This document shows positions 1 to 7,842 of a DNA stretch of 64,000 nt, piece after piece. The stretch is taken from assembly GCF_000969415.1 (NCBI RefSeq), contig NZ_JZEX01000179.1, positions 1 through 64,000 of the forward strand, read 5' to 3'. Both the position numbers and the translations under genes were made by a program. This DNA is from Devosia geojensis (lineage in GTDB: Bacteria; Pseudomonadota; Alphaproteobacteria; Rhizobiales; Devosiaceae). The notes beneath the pieces were generated by a model. That model had not been told where the DNA came from. It saw only the letters and a list, made by a program, of their open reading frames with translations, and made no database searches. Within the stretch, counting starts at the first letter, position 1; the number at the start of each line of letters is the position of its first letter.

Positions 1-2
1 CG

Positions 3-278
3 GCGCCGGCCGTCCCCGTTCTGCGCGAGGTGCTGGGCGACCTCGACCCGGAGCTGGTGCGGTTCCACGCACCCGAAGACGCCGGCGCGCTCGCCCATGA
101 GGCCGCGGTGCTGACCGCCGCCCGTCCGGGCGATGCACGGCGCATGCGGCTGGCAACCGCCGCCCACCGCCGGCACGGCGTCGACGCGATGATCGACCGC
201 TACATGGCGCTCATCGCGGCGTCACGCCCGGCTGCCGATGGATCGCGCGAACCAGTCGCCGAGGATCGCGCGGCATGA
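3..278 (+). CDS. Glycosyltransferase, C-terminal fragment (cut by window edge)
   Basis: The reading frame is open from the left edge to a TGA at 276-278, so only about 91 C-terminal residues are visible. They begin with APAVPVLREVLGDLDPELV, which resembles the end of a group 1/GT4 glycosyltransferase, where a 'VPVV..' strand and an acidic sugar-nucleotide site are followed by 'LV.P.D...LA'. A GTG at 30 is an internal codon, not a start. The gene sits in an exopolysaccharide locus, so transfer of a sugar to a lipid-linked glycan in the cytoplasm is a reasonable role. Its last 68 bases overlap the 3' end of the convergent flippase gene. The family call rests on a short stretch and is moderate. 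Confidence 0.6.
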   Translation, partial: APAVPVLREVLGDLDPELVRFHAPEDAGALAHEAAVLTAARPGDARRMRLATAAHRRHGVDAMIDRYMALIAASRPAADGSREPVAEDRAA

Positions 279-1497
279 GGCGGCCGCCGGGATCGGCAAG
301 GACGAAGACGAGGAGCCCCGCCGCCTGCCCGGCGGCGAAGGCGAGCGCCGCGCCGGCCGCGCCCCAGGGCGGCACGAGGAGCAGCCCGGAGAGCCCCGTG
401 GCGGCGAGCATGGCGGCGGACGAAACGACGTCGGCCCAGGCGGTGCGGGAAAAGTAGATCACCTGCCCGAAATAGTAGGCGCGCAGCACCAGGCACACCG
501 TGCCGGCAAGGAGGAGCGGCAGGACCTCGCGCGCGGCGTCACCATAGCCCGGAGCAAACAGCAGTGCGAACAGCGTGTCTCCCAAGGTCAGGAAGAAGGC
601 CGCACCCAGCACGCACGCCAGCGACAGCACGACCAGCGCGCGTTCCAACGCCCGCCGCGTTCCGCCCGCATCGGCCCGGCCGTGAGCCGCCTTGGCGGCC
701 GACACATAGGCGGCGGCCACCGCCTCGCCGACCAGCACGAAGCTCTGCTTGATGAAATCGGCAACCGCGCCATAGGCGGCGACCGGTTCGGGGCCATGGA
801 AAAAGCCGATCAGCATGCGGTCGAGATTGAGGGCCAGCGCCGCCGCGCCCAGCGAGAGGACGAGCGGCCAGCCGTAGCGCGCGAGCCCGGCGATATCCGC
901 GCGCCGCGGGCGGGGAAAGCCGTCGGCCCAGAGCGTTGCGCGCAGCCGCGCCGCCACCGGGAGGGCCGCCAGCACATGCGCCAGGGCGACCGCGCCGAGG
1001 AGCGCGGGCGCCGACTGGGTCAGCGCCAGCACCGGTGCGCCGAGCGCGAGAACCAGCGCCGCCCGCAACACGCTCGCCAGCCCCACAGCCGTAGCCAACA
1101 GCCGCGTGCGGCCGATCTCGACCATGGCGAAAAAGACGGAAAGGCCGATGACGAGACCTATGCACCCGGCGGCCATCGCGGCCGACAACAGCCCGGTCGC
1201 GGCCGCCAGCGCCAGTCCCGCTCCGGCGACCGCCACCAGTGCGCCGCCCGCCACCAGCGCGGCCGATGCCGCTCGCGCCGCGTCGGCCGGCGCATGACGG
1301 GCAAAGAACGCCTGCAGCAGCCACTGCACGGCGATCGCGTAGACCACGAACGCGCAGGCGAAGCCGATGAGATAGTCGCCGAACACGGCGGGAGCGGCGA
1401 GCCTGGTGAAGAGGACGAGGGCGAGCATGTTGCATGCTGCGGCGAATATCCGCGTCGCGAGGTAAATGCCCGCATGGCGATCAGAGATCGAAAACAC
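211..1497 (-). CDS. Wzx-type polysaccharide flippase (oligosaccharide translocase)
   Basis: This is a 428-residue, very hydrophobic protein with about 12 predicted membrane helices, the layout of MATE/Wzx flippases that move undecaprenyl-linked oligosaccharide units across the inner membrane. The N-terminus (TRIFAAACNMLALVLFTRL) has the typical first helix and 'FTRLL..FG.Y' pattern of this family. I chose the GTG at 1497 because GAGGGG lies four to five bases upstream; the frame stays open much further upstream, but that part overlaps the divergent glycosyltransferase and reads as antisense. Neighbours are glycosyltransferases, so it probably exports the repeat unit. A second flippase at 12,890-14,206 means the locus may handle two glycans. 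Confidence 0.82.
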   Translation of the reverse strand: MFSISDRHAGIYLATRIFAAACNMLALVLFTRLAAPAVFGDYLIGFACAFVVYAIAVQWLLQAFFARHAPADAARAASAALVAGGALVAVAGAGLALAAATGLLSAAMAAGCIGLVIGLSVFFAMVEIGRTRLLATAVGLASVLRAALVLALGAPVLALTQSAPALLGAVALAHVLAALPVAARLRATLWADGFPRPRRADIAGLARYGWPLVLSLGAAALALNLDRMLIGFFHGPEPVAAYGAVADFIKQSFVLVGEAVAAAYVSAAKAAHGRADAGGTRRALERALVVLSLACVLGAAFFLTLGDTLFALLFAPGYGDAAREVLPLLLAGTVCLVLRAYYFGQVIYFSRTAWADVVSSAAMLAATGLSGLLLVPPWGAAGAALAFAAGQAAGLLVFVLADPGGRLMPRDPRRLVRAIHRQPGVTPR

Positions 1498-1555
1498 AAT
1501 ACCCCTCACATATAAGTATTTCTGCGTACACGTTAATATTAATTCTTCTTCAACA

Positions 1556-1584
1556 TTGCCGTTGATCCGATCATTATTGATAAA
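1556..1584 (+). promoter_or_regulatory. Candidate sigma-70 promoter for the GT4-deacetylase-GNAT operon
   Basis: TTGCCG (1556-1561) and GATAAA (1579-1584) are separated by exactly 17 bases and lie 38 bases before the ATG at 1622. Each hexamer matches four of six consensus bases. The divergent intergenic stretch 1498-1621 is strikingly A+T-rich compared with the rest of the locus. Confidence 0.35.
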
Positions 1585-1621
1585 TTCATTTCGTGCAAAC
1601 AACTTGACGAGGATTAAGTAA

Positions 1622-2791
1622 ATGCAGATGTTCAGTGCGGCGATGCACCGGCCGGACGTCTGCTTCCTGGTGCGGGCCATGGCGGGCGGCGGCGCGCAGC
1701 GCGATGCGGTGCTGCTCGCCAACGGCCTTGCCGCCATGGGCATCATCACCGCCATCGCCACGCTCGGCGCCAATGGACCGTTGGCGGAACTCGTCGACCG
1801 GAGGGTGCGCTTCATCGATCTCGGCGAAGGCAGGCGGCGGCGCATGGCGCTCGCGGCCGGGCCGATCGCGCGGTTCTTGCGGACCGGGCGGCCCCGTGTC
1901 CTCGTCGCGTCGGAAGCGTCCGGCAACGGGCTCGCCGTCCTTGTGAGCCGCCTCCTGCCGGCGGCCGAGCGCCCCCGGCTGGTGCTGCGCGAAGTCGCGA
2001 GCCCCCTCGCCGCGCGCCGGCACGATCCGCACTGGCAGAACCGGCTCGGCTACCGGCTCGCCCCGCTCCTCTACGCCAAGGCGGACCTCCTCGTGACGCT
2101 GAGCCAAGGGGCACGCGACGAGCTCGTCACGCACTTCGGACTGAGTCCCGCGCAGGTCGTCAATCTGGGCACCAATGCCGTGCTGACGGACATGGGCGCG
2201 AGGGCGCCGGACGGAACGCGCGAGGCGGGGCTCATCGTCAACGTCGCGCGGCTGTCGCGCGAGAAGGACCACGAAACGCTGCTCCTCGCCTTCGCCAGCC
2301 TCATCCGCACCCATCCGGCGCGGCTGGTGATCGTTGGCGACGGCCCCGAGCGGGCGCGGATCGAACAGACGATCGCCATGCTCGGCCTTGCCGGACATGT
2401 GACGCTCGCCGGCTTTCTCGCCGACCCGACGCCGCTCCTCGCCAGGGCGGCGCTCTTTGCCTCCGCCTCCCGTCACGAAGGCCTCGGCAATGCGCTGATC
2501 GAGGCCATGGCGCTGGGCGTGCCGGTGGTGGCGACGAATGCGCCACACGGGCCGCGCGAGGTCCTTGCGGGCGGGCGGCTCGGCGCCCTGGTGCCGGTCG
2601 GGGACGCCGAAGCGCTGGCCGACGCCATGGCCGGGGCGCTCGACGCTCCCCCGGCGCCCGAAGCATTGCGGGCCCGGGCATCGGACTTCACCGTCGCGCG
2701 GGCCGCAGCGCGTTTCGCGAACCTTCTGCGCGAGCGCAGCCTGCTGCCGGCGCCGCTGCCTCTTGCCGCGCCGGAGGCCGTCCATGGCTAA
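1622..2791 (+). CDS. GT4-family glycosyltransferase
   Basis: The 389-residue product has the GT-B architecture of GT4 enzymes, which transfer a sugar from a nucleotide donor to a lipid-linked acceptor on the cytoplasmic side of the membrane. The N-terminal domain has a glycine-rich loop (AMAGGGAQR, about residues 19-27). The C-terminal donor domain has VARLSREKD (208-216), and the E-x7-E motif is clear at E286 and E294 (EGLGNALIE), followed by GVPVVATN. The ATG at 1622 is preceded by AGGA eight bases upstream. It overlaps the next gene by eight bases, so the three genes 1622-4642 are one operon. The donor and acceptor cannot be read from sequence. Confidence 0.88.
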   Translation: MQMFSAAMHRPDVCFLVRAMAGGGAQRDAVLLANGLAAMGIITAIATLGANGPLAELVDRRVRFIDLGEGRRRRMALAAGPIARFLRTGRPRVLVASEASGNGLAVLVSRLLPAAERPRLVLREVASPLAARRHDPHWQNRLGYRLAPLLYAKADLLVTLSQGARDELVTHFGLSPAQVVNLGTNAVLTDMGARAPDGTREAGLIVNVARLSREKDHETLLLAFASLIRTHPARLVIVGDGPERARIEQTIAMLGLAGHVTLAGFLADPTPLLARAALFASASRHEGLGNALIEAMALGVPVVATNAPHGPREVLAGGRLGALVPVGDAEALADAMAGALDAPPAPEALRARASDFTVARAAARFANLLRERSLLPAPLPLAAPEAVHG

Positions 2792-3548
2792 TGCGTTTCA
2801 GGATATCGGCGCGGGCCTCTCGCGCCGGCTCGCGCGGAACCTGCCGTTCCGACCCGCACGCTGGCGGCTCGATGCGCCGGTCGTTGCCTTCACTTTCGAT
2901 GACTTCCCCGCCTCCGCCGCCGACAACGCCGCGCCGATCCTCGAGGACGCCGGCATGCGGGGCACGTTCTACCTGGCGACCGGCCTCGTCGGCTCGGCCG
3001 AGAACGGCCAGCCCATCGCCGGCCTCGACCGGGTCGAGGCGCTCGCCGCCGCCGGCCACGAGATCGGCGCCCACACCCACGGGCATATCGACGTGCAGCG
3101 CGCGCCGGACAGCGCGCTCATTGCCGACGTCGAGATCAACGGCCTCCTCATCGCCGAGGCGGCAGGGGCGGCGCCGGCGTCCTTCGCCTACCCCTACGGC
3201 ATCGTCTCGCTGCGCGCCAAGCAGACCCTGATGCACCGCTACGCGGGCCTGCGCGGCATCGCCGGGGGCATCAACCGGGGCGTCTTCGACCTTGCGCACC
3301 TGCGCGCCGAGGAACTCTATGACAGCACCAGCTCACCCGCCTCGATCGAGGCCCTGCTCGACGGGCTGGAGCGGCTCGGCGGTTGGCTGATCTTCTATAC
3401 CCATGATGTGCGGCCGGAGCCGACGGGCATCGGCTGCTCGCCGGCGCATTTCGCACAGACCGTCGCCGCGGTGCGACGGCGCGGCATCCGCGTCGAGCCA
3501 GTCGCAACGACGCTGCGCCGGATCGGTGCGGCGGGAGCCGCGCCATGA
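2784..3548 (+). CDS. Polysaccharide deacetylase (NodB-type, CE4)
   Basis: The 254-residue protein belongs to the NodB/polysaccharide deacetylase superfamily, metal-dependent enzymes that remove N- or O-acetyl groups from glycans. Motif 1 is FTFDDFP (about 36-42) with the catalytic/metal Asp pair, and motif 2 is GAHTHGH with H97 and H101. YPYG near 137-140 fits the substrate-groove motif. No signal peptide is apparent, so it may act on a lipid-linked intermediate in the cytoplasm or be secreted by another route. The ATG at 2784 has GGAGG seven bases upstream and overlaps the glycosyltransferase stop; the open frame continues upstream but only as a shadow of that gene. It overlaps the following gene by ATGA. 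Confidence 0.87.
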   Translation: MANAFQDIGAGLSRRLARNLPFRPARWRLDAPVVAFTFDDFPASAADNAAPILEDAGMRGTFYLATGLVGSAENGQPIAGLDRVEALAAAGHEIGAHTHGHIDVQRAPDSALIADVEINGLLIAEAAGAAPASFAYPYGIVSLRAKQTLMHRYAGLRGIAGGINRGVFDLAHLRAEELYDSTSSPASIEALLDGLERLGGWLIFYTHDVRPEPTGIGCSPAHFAQTVAAVRRRGIRVEPVATTLRRIGAAGAAP

Positions 3549-4642
3549 GCGGTCGAGGCGGCGTGCGCAGCATGCGGCCCGAGGACGTGCCCGAGGTCGG
3601 GCGGCTCTTCAACCGCGTCTTCCGCGATCGCGACGCGCCGAGCAGCGCCGATTTCGACGCCTACTTCGCCGAGCTCTGCTTCGGCAGCCCGGCCTTCCGT
3701 CCCGAAGCCGGCAGCATCGTCCACCTGCGCGAGGACGGCGCCGTCGATGGCGCCATCGGGGTCGTCCCCATGCAGGTGCGCGCGGGCGAGGATCTGCTCA
3801 CCGGCCGGCTGATGAGCATCTATATGACCGACCCCGATGCGCCGGGGCGCGGCGGAGCCGAACTGGTGCTGACCATCCGCCCGCGCCACCAGGATTTCTG
3901 CTTCTGCGACAGCGCCAACGCCGTCAGCGCCGACCACTACAAGGCCATCGGCGGCCTCGTGCTGCCGGTCCAGAGCCTTGCCTGGCACCGCACCTTCCGT
4001 CCTGTCCGGGCCGGCATCGAGCGGGTGGGGGGGCGTCTGCCGGCCTGGGCAAGACGGGCGGGCGGCGTTGCGGCCGGTACGGCGGATGCGGTGCTGCGGT
4101 CGATCAGGACGTCGCTGCGCCAGAAAGAAACGAACGGCGGCGTCGAGGCGGTCGATGTGGAGGCCTTCGCGCAGATCGCCCCCCTCTTCCTCGACCGCTT
4201 CGCCGTCGCGCCGGCCTGGTCGAAGGACGAGCTGGCCTGGCTGATCTCGATGGCCGCGCGCAACACGCTTCACGGTCCGCTGCAGCTCCATCTGGTGCGC
4301 GACGAATGGTGGAAGGTCGCCGGCGCCTTCGCCTGCCATGCGCAAAAGGGCGGGATTGCGCAGGTGCTGAACGTCCTTGCCCGCCCGAAGGGCGAGGAGA
4401 TGGTGGTGACGACCATGCTCGCGCACCTCGATGCCGCCGGATGCGCAGGAGCGAGCGGCATGACGCAGCCCTTCCTCATGGACGCGCTCTGCCGCCAGCC
4501 GCACACGAGCTTCCGCCACCGCGGCTATGTGTGCCTCTCGACCCGCCACGGCCACATCCGCGACGCGGCGATGCGCGGCGACATCTATCTCGGCGGCCTG
4601 ATGGGCGAGAGCTGGAGCCGGCTGATGGCGGATTTCCGGTGA
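3545..4642 (+). CDS. GNAT-like acyltransferase of the glycan locus
   Basis: The 365-residue product starts with SMRPEDVPEVGRLFNRVFRD, the usual first strand-helix of GNAT acyltransferases, and continues with IYMTDPDAPGRGGAEL, which fits the acetyl-CoA-binding loop. The length suggests a tandem or extended GNAT fold. Such proteins sit in many exopolysaccharide loci and probably acylate a sugar or an amino-sugar precursor in the cytoplasm. The ATG overlaps the deacetylase stop by four bases (ATGA), so translation is coupled; with a deacetylase next to it the pair could tune glycan acylation. The substrate is unknown. It ends at a convergent junction containing a palindromic repeat. Confidence 0.62.
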   Translation: MSGRGGVRSMRPEDVPEVGRLFNRVFRDRDAPSSADFDAYFAELCFGSPAFRPEAGSIVHLREDGAVDGAIGVVPMQVRAGEDLLTGRLMSIYMTDPDAPGRGGAELVLTIRPRHQDFCFCDSANAVSADHYKAIGGLVLPVQSLAWHRTFRPVRAGIERVGGRLPAWARRAGGVAAGTADAVLRSIRTSLRQKETNGGVEAVDVEAFAQIAPLFLDRFAVAPAWSKDELAWLISMAARNTLHGPLQLHLVRDEWWKVAGAFACHAQKGGIAQVLNVLARPKGEEMVVTTMLAHLDAAGCAGASGMTQPFLMDALCRQPHTSFRHRGYVCLSTRHGHIRDAAMRGDIYLGGLMGESWSRLMADFR

Positions 4643-4712
4643 AGCCTAAGCGCAGCGCCGGTGTGGGGTCGCGGTGCCGCAACATATGCCAGCTCTCGCG
4701 CCGGCATCGCTA

Positions 4713-4760
4713 ACCCCTCATCCGCCCTTCGGGCACCTTCTCCCACAAGGGGAGAAGGGG
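4713..4760. repeat. Palindromic REP-like element between convergent genes
   Basis: Between the stops at 4642 and 4825 there is a CCCCTCATCCGCCCTTCGGG stretch followed by CTTCTCCC...GGGGAGAAGGGG, which can fold into nested hairpins. This resembles a dispersed repeat common in Rhizobiales genomes. It sits between two convergent genes and may terminate transcription from both sides. I see nothing else in the 180-base gap. Confidence 0.6.
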
Positions 4761-4822
4761 AACCGTGCACATTCGATAGTTCTCCCAGGGGGTGACCGAC
4801 CCGCCAATTCCGCTACTGATCC

Positions 4823-5584
4823 CTAGGCCTGGGCGAGGCTTGCGACCACGAACCGGCCGCGGCCGGCGCGCTTGGCGCGGCCGAGCATGGTGCGCGCGGT
4901 CCTGAGGTAGGGCTCGATGAGGCCGGGGCGGGTCATGGCGCCGCCGATGTTGACCGAGAGCGCGCCGATGGTGCGTTCCTCGTTGAGGTAGATGGTGTTC
5001 TCGACGCTCTCGCAGATGCGGCGGGCGACCTGCGCGCTCACACCGTCGGTCGCGCCCTTGAGGTAGACGCCGAACTGGTCGGCGCCGGTGCGCCCGACGA
5101 GATCGTCGCTGCGCACGGAGGTCCTGATGGTCTGGGCGATGAGCCTCAGCGCTTCGTCGCGGCTTGCGAGCTGCCGGTGGGGCCGGCGCACGGAGAATTG
5201 CGTGGCATCGATGAGGAGAAGCGCGCCGCCGCCCTGACGCAGCGTTGCCTCGAGGTGATCCATGAAGGCGGGGCTGGACAGAACGCCCGTGGCGGGGTCG
5301 AGCTCATCGGGAGCGGCCGCCGTTGCAGCGGGCGCACCGGAGCGCAGGGCAAACGGACCGCCGGCGGTCTCGCGCCGGTCGCGCATCAGAAGCACCAGGA
5401 CCGCCGCGACGGTCGCGACGACCGCAAGCGCCAGAACCACCAGCACGAAGTAGGCGGGCGGCGCGCCCCCGAGCGCCAGATAGCCGACGATCCACAGCAT
5501 CGCCCCGCAACAGAGCAGGGCGATGGCAACCAGAACAACACGGAGCGACATACCGGGCATGGAGGGTTCCACGGAATTGGCCAC
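4823..5584 (-). CDS. Membrane-anchored degenerate GGDEF protein with intact I-site
   Basis: The 253-residue protein has two N-terminal membrane helices (about 14-37 and 44-67) followed by a GGDEF domain (about 95-250). The active-site loop reads GADQF (167-171) in place of GGDEF, so the metal-binding Glu is Gln and cyclase activity is doubtful. An RxxD inhibitory site (R158-D161) lies exactly five residues before it, the correct spacing for c-di-GMP binding. It may therefore be a c-di-GMP receptor; this is inference. It lies between exopolysaccharide genes and a sugar cassette, on the same strand as the AraC gene and 78 bases after it. The GTG start at 5584 is uncertain; ATGs at 5560 and 5551 are alternatives. 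Confidence 0.75.
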   Translation of the reverse strand: MANSVEPSMPGMSLRVVLVAIALLCCGAMLWIVGYLALGGAPPAYFVLVVLALAVVATVAAVLVLLMRDRRETAGGPFALRSGAPAATAAAPDELDPATGVLSSPAFMDHLEATLRQGGGALLLIDATQFSVRRPHRQLASRDEALRLIAQTIRTSVRSDDLVGRTGADQFGVYLKGATDGVSAQVARRICESVENTIYLNEERTIGALSVNIGGAMTRPGLIEPYLRTARTMLGRAKRAGRGRFVVASLAQA

Positions 5585-5662
5585 GGTATTTACTTACGCG
5601 CCACCCCTCAACACCGGGTATCGCCGGCCGATGCAATTTGATCGATTGCAATAGGCGCGCGT

Positions 5663-6697
5663 TTATACTGCCGCGCGCTGGTTGAGCCGTATCTCGCCCG
5701 GCGGATGGCCGAACCGCTTCTTGAAGCAGGTGGCGAAATACTGGCTGGAGGAGAAGCCGCACTCATAGGCGACGGTGGTGACCGGCAGGTAGGCATCGGC
5801 CTCGAGCATGCGCCGCGCCGCGTCGAGCCGCAGCATCTGCAGGTAGCGCACCGGCGTCATGTTGGTGATCGACAGGCAATGGCTCGAGAACTGGGTGCGC
5901 GACAGGTTGCACTCGGCGGCCATGTTCTCGAGCGTCCAGTCCTCCTCGAGGGCGTGCTGCAGGCGCTTCAAGAAAATCTCGACGGTGCGGCGCGAATGGG
6001 CCAGCGCCTTGTCGAGCGGCGGGTCCTGCGCCTCGATCTGCTCCATGAACTGCAAAAGCATCATGGAAATCAGGAGGCGCAGGCGCGTCTCGCCGCCGGC
6101 GATGTCGCCGGTCGCGACCACGTCGGCGATGTCGAGGAAGGTGCGGGCGACCTCGCGCGAGGCCTGGTACCAGGGCTGCTCGTTGCGCGAGAGGAGTTCG
6201 GTCAGCCGGTTCTGGTCATGTTCGGGCCAGGCGACCCAGTCGGGCCAGAGCCACTGCTCGTGCGGGCGGCGCACGCCCATGTCGAAGAGCACCCAGATGA
6301 TCTGGCTCGCGCCCACATGCGGGTCGCCGAAGGCGTGGAGCTGCCAGGGGCGCACCACGAACATCTGGCCTTCCTGGATGGTGTAGCGCTTTCCGTCGAG
6401 CAGGAGGCTCATGGTGCCGCGCGCGAGGTAGGCGATCTTGACGCCCTCGTTGCAGTGCTCCTTGAGGCCCCAGTCCTGCGGGTGGGCCGCGTCCCAGCCG
6501 CCGACCGAGCAGACCTGCGGCAGCGCCTCGCCGAGGTCGCGCCCTGGATAGCCGCGGCGCGTCCAGGCGCTGAGCTTGACCTTGCCGGCGAGCGAAGCCT
6601 CAAGCAGGTCCTTGCAGTTGCCGGCATAGAGCAACGCGCCGGGTTCGCGGAACACGGTCGGGCGCGCCACCGCCCTCGCCTTCTCGGACTTGTCCAT
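5663..6697 (-). CDS. AraC-family transcriptional regulator with cupin sensor domain
   Basis: The 344-residue product has an N-terminal cupin-like ligand domain (GTMSLLLDGKRYTIQEGQMF, then RPWQLHAFG) and a C-terminal double helix-turn-helix, ending in VAYECGFSSSQYFATCFKK and a typical AraC signature near residues 310-335. GAGGAGGGG stands just before the ATG at 6697. It is divergent from the epimerase/ABC operon starting at 6988 and probably activates it when its sugar ligand is bound. A 29-base inverted repeat (6712-6740) lies directly upstream and is a likely binding or autoregulation site. Confidence 0.9.
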   Translation of the reverse strand: MDKSEKARAVARPTVFREPGALLYAGNCKDLLEASLAGKVKLSAWTRRGYPGRDLGEALPQVCSVGGWDAAHPQDWGLKEHCNEGVKIAYLARGTMSLLLDGKRYTIQEGQMFVVRPWQLHAFGDPHVGASQIIWVLFDMGVRRPHEQWLWPDWVAWPEHDQNRLTELLSRNEQPWYQASREVARTFLDIADVVATGDIAGGETRLRLLISMMLLQFMEQIEAQDPPLDKALAHSRRTVEIFLKRLQHALEEDWTLENMAAECNLSRTQFSSHCLSITNMTPVRYLQMLRLDAARRMLEADAYLPVTTVAYECGFSSSQYFATCFKKRFGHPPGEIRLNQRAAV

Positions 6698-6711
6698 ATC
6701 CCCTCCTCGTG

Positions 6712-6740
6712 TTCGAAATTTACCAGCTGGCTATTTCGAA
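6712..6740. promoter_or_regulatory. Inverted repeat, candidate AraC operator
   Basis: TTCGAAAT (6712-6719) and ATTTCGAA (6733-6740) form a perfect eight-base inverted repeat, with CCAGCTGG, itself palindromic, in the middle. The site lies 15-43 bases upstream of the AraC start codon in the divergent promoter region. A second inverted pair, ATGATCGTT at 6764-6772 and AACGATCAT at 6821-6829, lies nearer the epimerase operon. The 290-base gap 6698-6987 shows no gene. Confidence 0.45.
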
Positions 6741-6987
6741 CGCTAAGCGGGCCGTGTTGTCGGATGATCGTTGTCGGCTGCCGCTGACCGGACCGTAAAG
6801 AGTTGCGGGCGGAAAAGTCAAACGATCATTGGGCTCAGGGAGGGTCGGAGCGAATCGGGGGAGCGGCGAACGGCCAAGATTCTGTCAGCCTTGCTGACGT
6901 TCAAAAAATGCCAAGCCGCAATCCAGGGTTCTCCCGACACCACTCATGCGAAGACGGCGGGCGGCCGATGGCCGCCGAGGGAGGACC

Positions 6988-7842
6988 ATGCAGGTCGGCA
7001 TCAATCTGCTGTGCCTTGCAGGCAAGATCACGCAGGAGCACCTGCCGCAGATCGCGCGGCTGAAGGCGCTCGGCTATGACGGCGTCGAGGTGCCGGTGCT
7101 GACCGGCGAGCCTGCCCATTATGCGTGGCTGGGCCGGGAGCTCGACGCGATGGGGCTGCGGCGCGCCACCACATCCGTCATCCCCTCGGTCGAGGCCAAT
7201 CCCCTGAGCGCGGACCCCGAAATCCGCAGGCGCGGCATCGCCCATCTCGACTGGGCGATGGACTGCGCCCTGGCGCTCGGGGCCGAGAGCGTCGGCGGGC
7301 CGTTCCATGCGCCCATCGGGCACTTCACCGGCACGGGTCCGAGCGCGGACGAGATCCGCTACGGGGCCGAGGCGCACCATGCGATGGCCGAGCGGGCGCA
7401 GGCCAACGGCATCTATTTGAGCCTCGAGCACCTCAACCGCTTCGAGACCTATTTCCTCAACACCATGGAACAGGCGAGCGCCTATGTGGCCGCCGTCGAC
7501 CATCCGGCATTCGCCATCATGTACGACACGTTCCACGCCAATATCGAGGAGCAGAAACAGGTCCGCGCCATCGAGACCATCGCCGGCCATATCGGCGTGC
7601 TGCATGTGTCGGAGAACGACCGCGGCATTCCGGGGCGCGGGCACATCGATTTTGCCGAGATCTTCTCGGCCGTCCGCAGGACCGGGTTCGACGGCTGGGT
7701 GACGGTCGAGGCATTCGGGGCGGGCCTGCCCGAGCTTGCCGCCGCGACGCGCGTCTGGCGGCCGCTCTTTCCCGATTTCGAGACGCTCTTTGCCGAATCC
7801 ATCGCCTTCATCCGCAAGGGCTGGGCGGAGGCGGCGCCATGA
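6988..7842 (+). CDS. Ketose 3-epimerase (D-tagatose/D-allulose 3-epimerase family)
   Basis: The 284-residue TIM-barrel protein fits the D-tagatose 3-epimerase family, which interconverts ketoses at C3 using a divalent metal. The presumed metal ligands E147, D180, H206 and E241 have spacings 33, 26 and 35, the same as E152, D185, H211 and E246 of the Pseudomonas cichorii enzyme as I recall it. Flanking motifs also fit: LNRFETYFLNT, YDTFHANIEE and SENDRGIPGRGHIDF. I start at the ATG at 6988, which has GGGAGG upstream. It is the first gene of an operon with a ribose-type importer (ATGA overlap), so it should act on the imported sugar or its ketose. No kinase or dehydrogenase for the next step lies nearby. 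Confidence 0.88.
   Translation: MQVGINLLCLAGKITQEHLPQIARLKALGYDGVEVPVLTGEPAHYAWLGRELDAMGLRRATTSVIPSVEANPLSADPEIRRRGIAHLDWAMDCALALGAESVGGPFHAPIGHFTGTGPSADEIRYGAEAHHAMAERAQANGIYLSLEHLNRFETYFLNTMEQASAYVAAVDHPAFAIMYDTFHANIEEQKQVRAIETIAGHIGVLHVSENDRGIPGRGHIDFAEIFSAVRRTGFDGWVTVEAFGAGLPELAAATRVWRPLFPDFETLFAESIAFIRKGWAEAAP

Noticed and set aside
238-1515. Long open frame on the + strand opposite the first flippase
   Set aside because: The product is arginine/glutamine-rich with no membrane or domain pattern, as expected from antisense to a G+C-rich gene; the reverse-strand flippase is convincing.
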